A stretch of DNA of 64,000 nt. Origin: Euclidia mi. Taxonomy: Eukaryota > Arthropoda > Insecta > Lepidoptera > Erebidae. The stretch is from assembly GCA_944739405.2 (NCBI GenBank), contig OX123196.2:50196196-50260195 (forward strand), written 5' to 3'. Shown one piece after another: positions 46,366-56,824 of this stretch. The number at the start of each line of letters is the position of its first letter. Position 1 is the stretch's first letter. The position numbers and the translations under genes were made by a program. The notes under the pieces were generated by a model. The model made no database searches, was not told the DNA's origin, and saw only the letters and a program-made list of their open reading frames with translations.

Positions 46366-47054
46366 TTTAACTTTTATAAAAATACTCATCAGGGGCCCAA
46401 TTCTCCTAAATAAATACAGTTTCGATAAAATGTCAGTGTCATACTTACGTCACAAAAAGCGTATTCTTCTAAATTATCTGATATTTGAATGAAATAGTAT
46501 CGAGATCGTAAATTTAAACAAGTGTCAAAATATGTGTCAACGACAAACTGTTTATTTCAAATTATAATAGGATAATGACATTAGGTTATCAGAATACCGC
46601 TTCTGAGTACATTCAAAATTTATAATTTCAATGTCATATAAAAATACGAGAATTAGGCCTCAGTGCATCGACGGTCAACGAGTGACAGCCAGTCGAGAAT
46701 GGAAATAAAGAATACAAAAATTATACGAGTACCTACTATTTTGGAAAACTGACGAGTTAATTAAGACAAGCGCCACGACAAAAGCCAACAAGAATGTCTA
46801 ACTGTTCCAACTTCATTATTGCAATGTTGATTGCTTGTCGGCAGAACCGTCTGCTAAATGCAAATCTCTGAATATTGGTGTGCTGTGATTTAAGCCCCGA
46901 GTGAGAAGAAAGTTTGCGTGATTTTGGCGGCTATTACTTGTTAGCAGTATAGCATTTCATCTGTGACAAACATCTGTTTTGTGTGTCTACAAAACGTATC
47001 CATACGACGTAAAACGCAACGCTCAAATTTTTTTTAAATTACTTTCTATAGACT
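46366..47054. other. no recognised feature
   Basis: AT-rich; nothing delimited. Confidence 0.4.
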
Positions 47055-47232
47055 GCTCACGCCTGTATCCCCGAAGCGGTAAGCAGAGGTGTACTATTAA
47101 ACCCACATTTCACCATGAATTTTTAGGTCCTACGTAATAGGGGGCGAGCCTGTTGCCGTTACCGGGCACATCACCAGACTCCGTGCTGCTACTGAGAATT
47201 CGGAAAAACCCCGTAACACTTTTGCCCGAAAA
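47055..47232 (-). mobile_element. SINE with T1 tail, 5' truncated
   Basis: Minus strand TGTTACGGGGTTTTTCCGAA, body GGCAACAGGCTCGCCCCC, end CTCTGCTTACCGCTTCGGGG and CAGGCGTGAGC. It lacks most of the tRNA-like head, so the Pol III promoter is missing. Confidence 0.75.
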
Positions 47233-47692
47233 ATTCGGCAATCCCTCTAATTTTCAACATTGCTGAGGTTTATGGCGTAGTTATTTAGGTAACATTCATA
47301 GCAACAGAAAGCATGCGTGTGTCCAAATGTACATATAAGACATCATGCGCTCCATTTTCTCTCAAGTCAACCAAGTTTCTTGGTATTATTGAACTTTTTA
47401 AAATAAAAGGGCCAGGGAGACGCTAGCTAGTAGCCCATTTACTAAACGCAGAATTAAAAAATGGTTCAGCAATTCGAATTGCTTTGAGAACACTTTGTAC
47501 CCCAACATTCGATATAAAAGTTTTTTCTTCGAAAACCAGTGTCACTAAGTGACTTTCCACTGAATGTTCGCAAGTGAAATTTTATAAAATAGTTGCTTTT
47601 CTGTAAAATAATGTGGTAGGTAGTTAAAAAGTATCGCACAACTAATGTAGAAGGTTAGGCTACTTGCAAAATTGTTTCTTAGGTACTTAAAT

Positions 47693-48307
47693 CCCCCCCC
47701 CCCCCCCGTGGGATCTCCACCTTGTCGTGGTGGGGGGGCTCAGTAACCGTGGATTGGTTACCCGCGGTGAAGCTAAGAGGGATCCAGGAGGGGACGCTCC
47801 ACGTGGGCTTGACGGGGCCTGCGCAGGATGCGTCCAACGGTGCGGGTGCGGGGGACAGTTCTGTCTGTCCCTCGCAGTCGGGCGTGGTCGCGGGAGGAGA
47901 GGCGTGTCGGTGTTGCGTTGCCGCGCGCCCTATCTCCCGCGACCAAATGGGGGCGCACCATTCGATGCGTCGCGGTGGAGCTGCAGAGGAAGAGGAGATG
48001 CGGTGTTGCGTTGCCGTCCTCCCTATCCTCTGCGGCCGCTTGGTGTTTTGGCGGCGGAGCCCAACATCATCATCCGCCGCCAAGGGGGTTTTGTTCGGGG
48101 CCCGCCGGACCATCTGGTGGGCCAATACCCGTCGGTGGGTTGCGACGTATGCTTGGGCGAAACCCGACCCTCCGACACACGGGTACATGAGGCACACGGT
48201 TTGGTTTTTAGTCAGTAAGAGTCTGACAGTCCCCTTCGCCCATCCCCCAGGGCGGAGGGACTCCATGAGGATTTTCCAAACCGACATCAAAAAAAAAAAA
48301 AAAAAAA
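47693..48307 (+). mobile_element. complete 615-bp poly(A) retroelement (internally deleted LINE or SINE-like)
   Basis: A duplication GGTACTTAAAT (47682-47692 and 48308-48318; an adjoining A may extend it) delimits the element. It starts with 15 C residues and GTGGGATCTCC, is GC-rich (about 60 percent by eye), and ends in a ~19-nt A tract. The 5' part resembles a LINE 5' UTR (TTACCCGCGGTGAAGCTAAG) and the 3' part a LINE 3' UTR (GTCAGTAAGAGTCTGACA, GGGCGGAGGGACTCC). No RT or endonuclease motif is present. Overlapping long frames on both strands reflect GC bias and are not taken as genes. Confidence 0.75.
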
Positions 48308-48429
48308 GGTACTTAAATACCGGACAAACTCTGACTCTGAGTTCACAGAAAGTACCTTGTAGGTTTTGGTTTCCTTGCGAGTATCGAAAATTTGCGGAAA
48401 TTTGCAGCATAAACGGCTGTATCTTTTGA

Positions 48430-48555
48430 TTGAGTTGGTTTAGAAGTTTGATACCTTCACGCGCTTCTGAGACAAAGAGTCTTGACAGACGGACGGACAA
48501 CAAAGTGATCCTATAAGGGTTCCGTTTTTTCATTTCGAGGTACGGAACCCTAAAA
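48430..48555. repeat. dispersed insect repeat with short hairpin
   Basis: GACAGACGGACGGACAACAA, GTGATCCTATAAGGGTTCCG and GAGGTACGGAACCCTAAAAA occur in this order. GGGTTCCG (48518-48525) and CGGAACCC (48543-48550) pair. I recognise this as a very common insect repeat of unsettled origin. Confidence 0.5.
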
Positions 48556-49046
48556 ACGGGTACACACTTAATAAAATACGATGTAACTTAAATGAAAATA
48601 TCCAAGAACAAATGGGCTAACACTTTTTCACAAAAAGCTACACATAAATAAGGAATTGGTTCAAATTCAAAAGTATTTTGATTTAAGTATATTTTCTTCA
48701 GTCTATTGACGAAAATGATCTTCATTGAATTTTGTAATGCCACTATTTGACCTGGCTGTGCGTAAATCTCGTTTTAAGTCTTATTTTTTTCTCAGTATAT
48801 ACACCGTGATTCTGTAATATATGCCAAAATTCTAATATGATAATCCATGGCACTAATTACATTTATGTACGTAACTTTATTAATATCGTTCCGTACAAAA
48901 ATATTGAGATATTGAGCCGCAAAAATGTCTCAAAAATGTCTGAGTTTATGGACACCACGTTACCACGCGCGCTCTTACACACAGAGTACCTACGAATATG
49001 ACAATAAATTGCTCTGTCCCGCTTCTTCATTTCATTGATAAATTAA

Positions 49047-49612
49047 AGCTGCGCGTCCACAGGATCGGAATCGGAGCGTACGGAGCGGACGGAGCGTTGT
49101 CATTTACAAAATGTCGATGGGGTGCGTCCACTGCATTCGGATTCAGCATCGGCAATTTAGGTATTTTTAAAGCAGGAGGACAGTGACGAGGATATTGTTG
49201 TAATTAGATTAATTTTCGGAGAATATCATACATTATATTCTGATTTATTAGAAGATGAAAATAGATTTTATTTGCCCAATTTCGTCCCAAATATTGTCTC
49301 TCCTAAGTTGATTATGTTAATGTTCATGTTTTAGATTATAAAGTTCTTAATATCTTTCCACTAACATAATTAAAACATCGTCGTTCATCGTGAATAAGTA
49401 TTTTTGCCTACAGTTTAATGCCGCAAACACGTCAGAACTTGAAACGCTCGGAATCCGAATGATGCGTTCACTGCGGATGACGTCATCAGCACAAATACCG
49501 GTCGCAGGCGCAGAAATGCCGATGCAGTGCACGCAGCTTCATAGAAATTAATACAAAGCAACAAATCCTTCCGCTCCGTATGCTCCGATTCCGATGCTGT
49601 GGACGCACAGCT
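49047..49612. mobile_element. 566-bp MITE with ~43-bp TIRs and TTAA flanks
   Basis: Left end AGCTGCGCGTCCACAGGATC and the mirrored right end AGCTGTGCGTCCACAGCATC (minus strand) continue with CGGAATCGGAGC. TTAA flanks both sides (49043-49046, 49613-49616). A second, inner pair of inverted motifs (GCGTCCACTGCATTCGGATT near 49112 and its complement near 49450) follows. TTAA flanks suggest piggyBac-type mobilisation. A Harbinger-type origin is also possible from the GC-rich ends. It has no coding capacity and sits in the 3' part of the mariner-like element. Confidence 0.75.
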
Positions 49613-50050
49613 TTAACAGCATTCCTAGCCTTCATACGTTATAAAAGTTAAATTTAAATACCCTCATGTACAAAAAATCTGTGATATTAATTACGATTAA
49701 CGAACAATGGTATTAATTACGTCTGTACAAAATGGAAAAACTAATAAGTAAACCAAACCCAATAATTAAAAAAAAATACTCACCAAATCTGATTCTGCGA
49801 TGTTTATTGTGCTGAGACGGCGCGGCGCCAGGCGTCACTGCCATCACTTCATCATTTCATTCATAAGTTGCAAATTTTTCCTTCATACTTTATACGGGCT
49901 TAGGACCGTCAAATTGCAAAAGGCCTTTGTTGACTGCGATTGCTGATTATCGTTATTAAACTTAGAGATCGACCGGCCGATTGCAATCCGGCGTATTTAA
50001 AAAAATTGAATCAACTTATGTACAATGATTAAAATACAATCAAAAATTCC

Positions 50051-51145
50051 TTACCTAATTAGGTACTTTCTAATCTTTTTTAATAATTGTTCGAAGTGCA
50101 AACCTTTTCTCTCTAAACAGAGTCTCGCACGTTTTTGCACATTATGTTTTAATTTGTTAAGCACTACACGATCACTTCGCACTTGGTCAAATGCAGATTG
50201 TATTTGCACTTTCAAGTCCTCGAGGCTTTCGGCCTCTTCCACATAAACACGTCTTTTGATCTCACCCCACAAAAAAAAGTCACATGGCGTAAGGTCTGGC
50301 GATCGCGGCGGCCATGATACTGGGCCTTGGCGGCCGATCCAGTGACTACCGTGTTCTAAATTCAAATAGTCACGTACGGCGGCATAGTGGGGCGGTGCAC
50401 CATCTTGCTGGTAATAAAAATCTTGATAATAAGGTAAAGGGAAATCGTCCATAAAATTTGATATGGTACCGCGCAACATTTCTGAATAACTACCCCCAGT
50501 TAGCCGACCTTCTATGAAATATTGGCCTAGAAGTTGGTTGCCTATTATGCCGGCCCAAACATTTGCATTGCGCACTTGGTGATACGTTTCCCGTATCATG
50601 TGTGGGTTTCTAAACGACCACCAATGTTCGTTGTGCTGATTATACAGCCCCACACGCGTAAATAATGATTCGTCAGTCCACAAAATATTCGCATTAGGGT
50701 TTGCAATTAGCCACTCATAGAACGTTCGCCGCCGTGCTGCATCTCCGTCGTATAATTTTTGCACCTTTTTATAGTGTTATGGGTGCATATTAGCTGAGTT
50801 CAACAGCCTCCATACGGCACTTTGACTCACTTCGAAGTAACGGCCTGCGTCTCGCGTGCTTGTACGCGGATTTCTCTCAAAGAAATCCATAATCTCGTCT
50901 TCAATTTCTACCGCCAATCTCGGAATGCCACGGGCTTGAGCGTGAAATGGGGTAGTGAATTGGATATAACAGCCTCTGGTTAGCTGCTAAAATAGTTCGA
51001 CGATTGGGTATCACGGCGTTCACGTACCCGTGAGCCCGCAGACGGGGTAAACTTTCTTCTTCGTATACCCTTTACGCCCTGATAAGGCTCTCACCACTCA
51101 AAATGTAGCTTCGCACCATTTCGTAGTACTCGCGGCTAGAATACA
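50051..51145 (-). pseudogene. Tc1/mariner-type transposase, broken
   Basis: The N-terminus near 51145 reads MYSSREYYEMVRSYILSG and then RA-stop-RVYEEE. After a frameshift a helix-turn-helix region TSTRDAGRYFEVSQSAVWRL follows, then a stop (HP-stop-HYKKV, TAA near 50780). The last 237 codons are open: ILWTDESLF (first D), YYQQDGAPPHYAA (second D) and WPPRSPDLTPCDFFLWGEIK (third D). About 40 residues separate the second and third Asp, longer than the 34 of classical mariner and nearer to DD41D-type families. At least two stops and one frameshift make it non-functional. Confidence 0.85.
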
Positions 51146-51511
51146 TTGTAGGCTAGGGCGCCGGGCGCCGCGCTGTCTCGCGTCGACACTGCACAGATCA
51201 ATGCGGAAGTGTTTCGCACTAAAACCTCGCGATGCGCGAGCGCGGCCGACTGGTGAATTTAATTTCGTTTCCTGACCACACCCCTTCCCACTACCCCCGC
51301 GGCTAACGCACTTCCCCTTGCTCATTGAAGTTTATTACGCGACTACTATGTGTTTACGTAACACTTAGTGACCACGCTGGATTGATATTTACATAAGAAA
51401 AATTATTTCGATAAGTAAATTTTACCTACTGATTTTTTTTCAGAAATGTGATCTATAAGTGATACCTAAGGCCAAAAAAAATTTTTGCATAGCTTATAAA
51501 ATCACGGTGTA

Positions 51512-52172
51512 TATATATAATTTTAAATCACAGTGTAAAATTAATTAAAATTTTAATTGATTTGCATCAAAGCAACAGCTTACGGCGGCGTTATTTGATG
51601 TAAATTTTATTAATTAATCTCACTTTTGTTATGACGTACTCACTGATGGAGTATTTGTGGTTGGACTCTCTTTGTTGTCGAACGGAAATGTTGTTGACTT
51701 GACCTAATCAAGTTGGTCAATATACTTACTGTGTTAATAGGTCATTGTGGTTATGTATGGACAGAACCGTAATGTAGATTCGTCTAGGGAATTGTGTAAA
51801 TGTAGCTGCCGCCCAAGTGTAACCTACTAGGGATTGATTGGTTTCTCTCTTCTGAAATAAATAAGTACATCCGCGATTATGGCGTTTGCAACAGTGAAAT
51901 ATCGGATACTCGAAACAAACACTTATATTAGTGACCACGAAAGTTTAGATTCCTATATAATATTTCAGTAAATCATGTAAGTTTCTAGTCTATGCACTAC
52001 TGCCCAAAGGCCTCCGCAAAATAATCTCTTTTAAACATGTAACTTGCGGCATCAAACCAACCATAGTGGTAGCTTCTGAATCCTGTCGCCACCTTTTTGT
52101 TTGCATTTTTAATTAAAAATGTAATTGATTTTAGTGAACGTTACTTGGGCTTACCAAATAAAATAAGGGTTC
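51512..52172. other. no recognised feature
   Basis: AT-rich. AAATCACAGTGTAAAAT near 51525 repeats the mariner end motif once more just outside the element. Confidence 0.4.
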
Positions 52173-52640
52173 ATTGAAATTAAACTACAGTTTACGGATT
52201 TTATCGTCACGCCTTTTATCCCCGAAGGGGTAGGCAGAGGTGTATTTCTACACCCACTTTTGGCCAGATATACTTTAGTCCCACGTAATAAGGGGCGAGC
52301 CTATTGCCGTACCGGGCACATTTCCAGACTCCGTGCTGCTACTGTGCTACTGAGAATTTCGTGACAGAAAATCCCAATAACACTGCCCGACCCAGGAATC
52401 GAACCCGGGACCTCCCAATCCCACGCGCACATTTATGCCGCGAGACCAACGAGGCAGTCGTATAGGGTTTGATGTCGAGTTTTCCGTCTCTACGTAAAGA
52501 TGGTATTTGCATCATGTTATCCCTTAGTCGCCTCTTACGACACCCACGGGAAGATAGGGGGTGGTGACACTTGTATTCTATGCCGTCAACCACACGGCCT
52601 GAGTTTACGGATTTTATCGTTATATATTGATTTGATTAAG
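52173..52640. mobile_element. hairpin-MITE arm split by a SINE
   Basis: 52173-52206 (ATTGAAATTAAACTACAGTT onward) matches the arm of the hairpin MITE at 39643. After the SINE the sequence resumes at 52602 with the duplicated 18 bp and ATATTGATTTGATTAAG. The second arm was not recognised here, so this copy may be partial. Confidence 0.65.
52207..52601 (-). mobile_element. 395-bp composite SINE (H1 + H2 + T1)
   Basis: An 18-bp perfect duplication AGTTTACGGATTTTATCG (52189-52206 and 52602-52619) fixes the ends. On the minus strand the order is: outer head GGCCGTGTGGTTGACGGC and GTCGTAAGAGGCGACTAAGG; then a tRNA-like module with GTTGGTCTCGCGGCATAAAT and B box GGTTCGATTCCTGG; body GCAATAGGCTCGCCCC; end CTCTGCCTACCCCTTCGGGG. 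The duplication proves that the two heads moved as one unit. Confidence 0.9.
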
Positions 52641-54584
52641 ATTACTTTTAAACAGAATGGTCTAGAGTCTAGAAACTGGTCACGGAAGACTGAGGTGATA
52701 TTTTTCTTTTACTTGAATCAGTTCTTTTGCGAATATCCGTGGTTCATCAAACCAACCACTACCTGCAATTTGATTGATTTGAATTGTGTTGCTATTAAAA
52801 TTTTAGAGACACAGGCACATTTTTGGTGTCATATACAGTAGACATATTAAAGTGTAGTTCTATATACATTTGCCAAATAACTCATCTGGTCTCGGCAGAT
52901 TACCCAAATACCAAGTAAACTATACTGAATAGTGTCTTATAAAATGCAGCCGAATCTAACCTACGCAGGCTTTACAAGTGAATAGGTAATAGTCATACTC
53001 AACATAATCTTATTTTTGCGGATAATAAAATAAATATTATGTTTGAGGCCTAACTTTAGTACCTAAGTAAGGGCAACTCTGAAACCCTGTATTATGCGTG
53101 GCTCGACATTTACTTAGCTGTTACTTTTTCTAAGTAGGTAAAGACTTTTAATTAGTTTCTCAAGATTTTCTTAATTAGTAAAGGGGTTTTAAAACAATTT
53201 AATAAAACTGAGATTTACAGTAACTAGTTAAAAATATAGATGCATTGAAAACAAGGTATAAAGAACGAAAGAAGAGAGAGAAGAAGAGCTTAAAGACTGA
53301 AAAATATTATGTGTTATCCCTTTTTGCAATTTGTGTGAGGCAGCCACAAATAAATATGAGGATAGGATGAAATGACATCAAAATCTGCCATAACTATCTT
53401 TGTCTTATTAGCAAAACTAACATGTTTATAACTAGCTCAATATAAATTCGAATACTATTTTATTTTCACGCCATAATTATATTAAACTAAAGAATGCCCG
53501 CACTACACCCGCGTATTTTATTTGAATTTTACTGTTTCTTTCCGATCCAGTGGCAATTTCGGTAAATCACTTCTTTGTGCATCCATACAGTCGTCAAGGA
53601 ACAAACTAAAAAATATTTCTATACACAGAAGATTATATATTGTTGACGTTAATAAATTCAGTCTACAACCCTATGATCCTCTTACGTACGACCGTAAATC
53701 TATAACAAAACATTTCCTTAAGATAAAACAAAACCTTATTCAATAACACGACTTATCTTTTTACGGAAACCATAAATGTTTACAGGCGAAAATGGTTACA
53801 GCGATTCAGCTAACGACTTTTAGCAGAAATGAAACGGCGGTTTTAAAATACCCATTTGTGAGTTGACAATGTTTATGTCTGGTTGGATATCGAACTAGCA
53901 TTTTGCGTGGTCAGCGATGTGTGAGCCCTTCCAGGTAGAATTGGGTTTTTGTAAGTAAGAAAAGATATTTTTAGCTCTGGAAAAATGGCAAGCTTTGTAC
54001 TTGCAATATGAGATATCTTTCTAAAACTTAATGTTAACCTTATTTTCAATACGTAATTTTCATTTATACTTTAGTCTTATTTAGGAATTGAAAATGGAAC
54101 TCAGGAATGCCCAATATGCGTTTATTATGCGGGTATTAATGTTAACTGAAATCGCTCAGCGATTTTGGAAAGTGCTAGAAGATATTTATGTTCGTAATGG
54201 ATCTTTAATGTGATATCGATTTACAATAAGACAAAGACGCATGATGAATATACATATCAGGCTATAAGCCCGGTAGCCCTATGCTTTTTAAGCGATTTCA
54301 AAAAGGTGGAGGCTTCGTCTTCCAACCTTTGGATAGATAGTATATACGAATAATAGCATTTCATAATATTTTAAGCAATTCCATTTTTATTTGGTGATTT
54401 ATTTTTAGTTTTATATATTTTGAAGACTTTTTAAGTCAGCTTTTCAAAAACGTAATTTTTATTTATTGTCGTTTAAAAATGACAAGTCAGACACTGAAAA
54501 TTAATCCTGTATCGCTGGGGACTTACAACGGACACTAAGAAAATTCCAGTTTTGGAATAACAATTTGTAGATAAGTTTTATCAT
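52641..54584. other. no delimited feature
   Basis: A repeat-like motif near 53092 (see 34.44 kb) is present. No coding frame is convincing. Confidence 0.35.
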
Positions 54585-54645
54585 TCTGGAATCGAACCCA
54601 CGCCAGGGCAGTCGCGAAATCACCACTGTATGCCTAGACTTTTAG
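54585..54645 (-). repeat. tRNA-like SINE head remnant
   Basis: The minus strand shows TCTAGGCATACAGTGGTG and GTGGGTTCGATTCCAG at tRNA A-box/B-box spacing. The rest of the SINE is not recognisable. Confidence 0.45.
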
Positions 54646-56030
54646 CATATCCGTAAACGTCCTTGAAAAATACCTAGCGTGCTTGCATTAAAATTTATTC
54701 AGAACTCAATTTCCAGGATGCAATTGAATCAGTCCGAGCTAGCCAGTTCGAGCAAAAGTTTACAAACGACTTACGTAAGTTAGGTACTGTTCGGCCAGGC
54801 CTTTAGTGGCAAGAAGCGCGACACACGGCGAAGGCGATGGTCAATATGATGTTCATCTCGTTACCACCAGTTTTAAAACTTTGCCCATATCTCTATAATC
54901 TAATAATCACTAGGTTTCTTGTTGAAACAAACTGCCCAGGTGATAGAATTTTACTAACAACAAAATATATCTGGAATCATTGTGCTACACATATGTATAC
55001 CCTAAGGTGTAAAGTTTAAAAGTAAAGTCTTCGATTAGACATTGGTTGGGTGCCACGGAGAATCGATTACAATGATTAAATATATTTTTATTTATTAAGT
55101 TAAAATGAATCTGTGATAGCACAAAAAATGCCTTCAAATCTAAACGATTGCGAAATATATTAACCCAATCTCTAAACTGCCAACATTGGTTAGCACTGTT
55201 GTAGCATAGATGAAATGTGACACTGACGCGTCGCCCGACAGGTGTCGCGTCCTTCGTCACCACGCGTTATGTCGTCACCAACCCTTTAGTTCTACTCCTA
55301 GCAACTGTTTTATTTTCTAGAAGCTTCCACGTGGAAGGCTTTTGTTCTGAAGAGTGACGTAATGTAAATACCTATGTTTTGACGAGAGCGAATGAGCATT
55401 GAACCGACGTCTCAAGGTGAACTTTAGTACCGTTATTCTACTTCTGTGTCAGAAAATGTTGTTGATTTACTTCGAAATAATAACGTTTAGTTGATGTAAA
55501 TTGGTGGTGGGATGCATCTGTCACCTTGTGAAATACTAGTGCATTAGGAGAGCAGCTATGTATGAACTTAACAATCTCATATTAGTTTCAGGTTACATAA
55601 TTATAATGTTTTTGTTTTTGGACACGTTTTGGCTAAAATACTATTCATACTATATAAACCTTGCCTAACCTCATACTATATTATTGGAGTATCCAAGCAA
55701 TGTTTTATATAAAAAACATAATGCTCCCAAGCACATGACGATAACAATGCAAAAGTGAGAATATCCAACATAATTCATAGAAAACACACAAAGTACCAAA
55801 GTTTTGTATTCCCTCCCTCTGATGTCTAAACCACAGTTATGGATGGTTCTGTCAGCGTATCTCCCTCCGTTATGGATTGGTTGTCGCCTATCGCCGCAAT
55901 AAACAATTTTCTACCACTCAACATGACGGATAAATGTTAGTTAGATAAATAAGTGATGTCTTGTAACAACGAAATCTTTGAAGTTATGTTTGGAATAGTA
56001 TACTAGTAGGTACACGTTTAATCAATAGGG
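54646..56030. other. no recognised feature
   Basis: No supported coding frame or element end. Confidence 0.4.
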
Positions 56031-56129
56031 TATGCGGCTGTGCTCTTCAATAAAATTCTAGAAGAAGAAATCATGCCACGGCAATGGACAGAATCGGAAA
56101 TCATTTTACTATACAAAAGAGGCAAACCT

Positions 56130-56824
56130 TGTGACGTGGTAGTCGTCGCGGTATCCCCACTACTTCTGACTGGCCGCCTCGCTTACCTGCGGCACATAAA
56201 TACCGCGGCGCGACAGCGAATCGCTCTCTTTCGGACCCTCAACGCTGTTCAAGATAAGTGCCTACTCTGCTGCAGCACCGAAGCCTCGTCAGCCTGCCTG
56301 CCTACCCTGCCCTGAGTCATAATCTTAGCTCTAAATCTAGTTGCTACCGGGTTATATTGTGTAACGCTTCCTTGCAATTCATCATCCTCTTAGCGTTATC
56401 CCAGTTTCAATCTGGGGTCCGCTTTCTAGTCTAACCGGATTTGGCTGAATATTAGCTTTTCCACGGAGCGACTGCCTGTCTGACCTCCGCAACCCGAAGG
56501 GATAGCGATATTCCATGGTTTAGACTAGTGTCAGTTTATTAGAAGGTTCTGACGCCCTGTAACGATTGTCAAAGATCTTCATGACAACCGGGACCGATGG
56601 CTTAACGTGCTCTCCGAGGCACGGGACAAGCGATAATTAACAATTCAATACGCACATAACTCCGAAAAGTCATTGGTGCGCGCCGTGGATTCGACCCCGA
56701 TACCCTCCGCATGGCAGTCTGTTGGTATCTCCACTAGGCTATCGCTTCCTTGCAATTAAACTATATTTTGTAACGAACAATATGCGTATCTAATTTATCT
56801 CTCAACACACCAATAAACGTTACA
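56130..56824 (+). mobile_element. solo LTR inserted in the RTE LINE
   Basis: TGTGACG at 56130 and CGTTACA at 56824 are TG...CA ends with a short inverted repeat, flanked by the 4-bp duplication ACCT (56126-56129 and 56825-56828). Exact removal restores continuity of the RTE frame (RGKP to KDIG). AATAAA lies 8 bp before the end. CATAAATACC near 56196 could be a TATA-type element, giving plus orientation. Without the SINE and its duplicate it would be about 317 bp. No internal retroelement sequence is present, so it is a solo LTR, probably gypsy-type given the 4-bp duplication. Confidence 0.75.
56380..56742 (-). mobile_element. SINE (head H3, tail T3) inserted in the solo LTR
   Basis: A 15-bp perfect duplication CGCTTCCTTGCAATT (56365-56379 and 56743-56757) delimits 363 bp on the minus strand. 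The head ATAGCCTAGTGGAGATACC and B box GGGGTCGAATCC are of the HaSE-like type also seen at 29.3 kb. GAGCACGTTAAGCCATCGGT follows, and the 3' end is AAGCGGACCCCAGATTGAAA, GGGATAACGCTAAG, GATGATG, a third tail type. Confidence 0.88.

Larger units (their letters stand above)
48800..51511 (-). mobile_element. Tc1/mariner-superfamily transposon, decayed
   Basis: Ends TACACCGTGATT at 48800 and AATCACGGTGTA at 51511 are followed inward by imperfect matching for ~30 bp (TATGCCAAAA versus TATGCAAAAA). TA lies outside both ends, the usual target duplication. The minus strand encodes a DDE/D transposase. At 2.7 kb it is enlarged by a 566-bp MITE (49047-49612). Confidence 0.8.

Noticed and set aside
47679..48533. 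Long overlapping frames on both strands (up to 284 codons) as genes
   Set aside because: They lie in a GC-rich 615-bp retroelement, overlap each other on both strands, cross its borders, and have no domain signal; composition explains them.
29291..52601. CRISPR-like or tandem array from recurring SINE segments
   Set aside because: Copies are kilobases apart, in both orientations, each with its own target duplication; they are independent SINE insertions in a eukaryotic genome.
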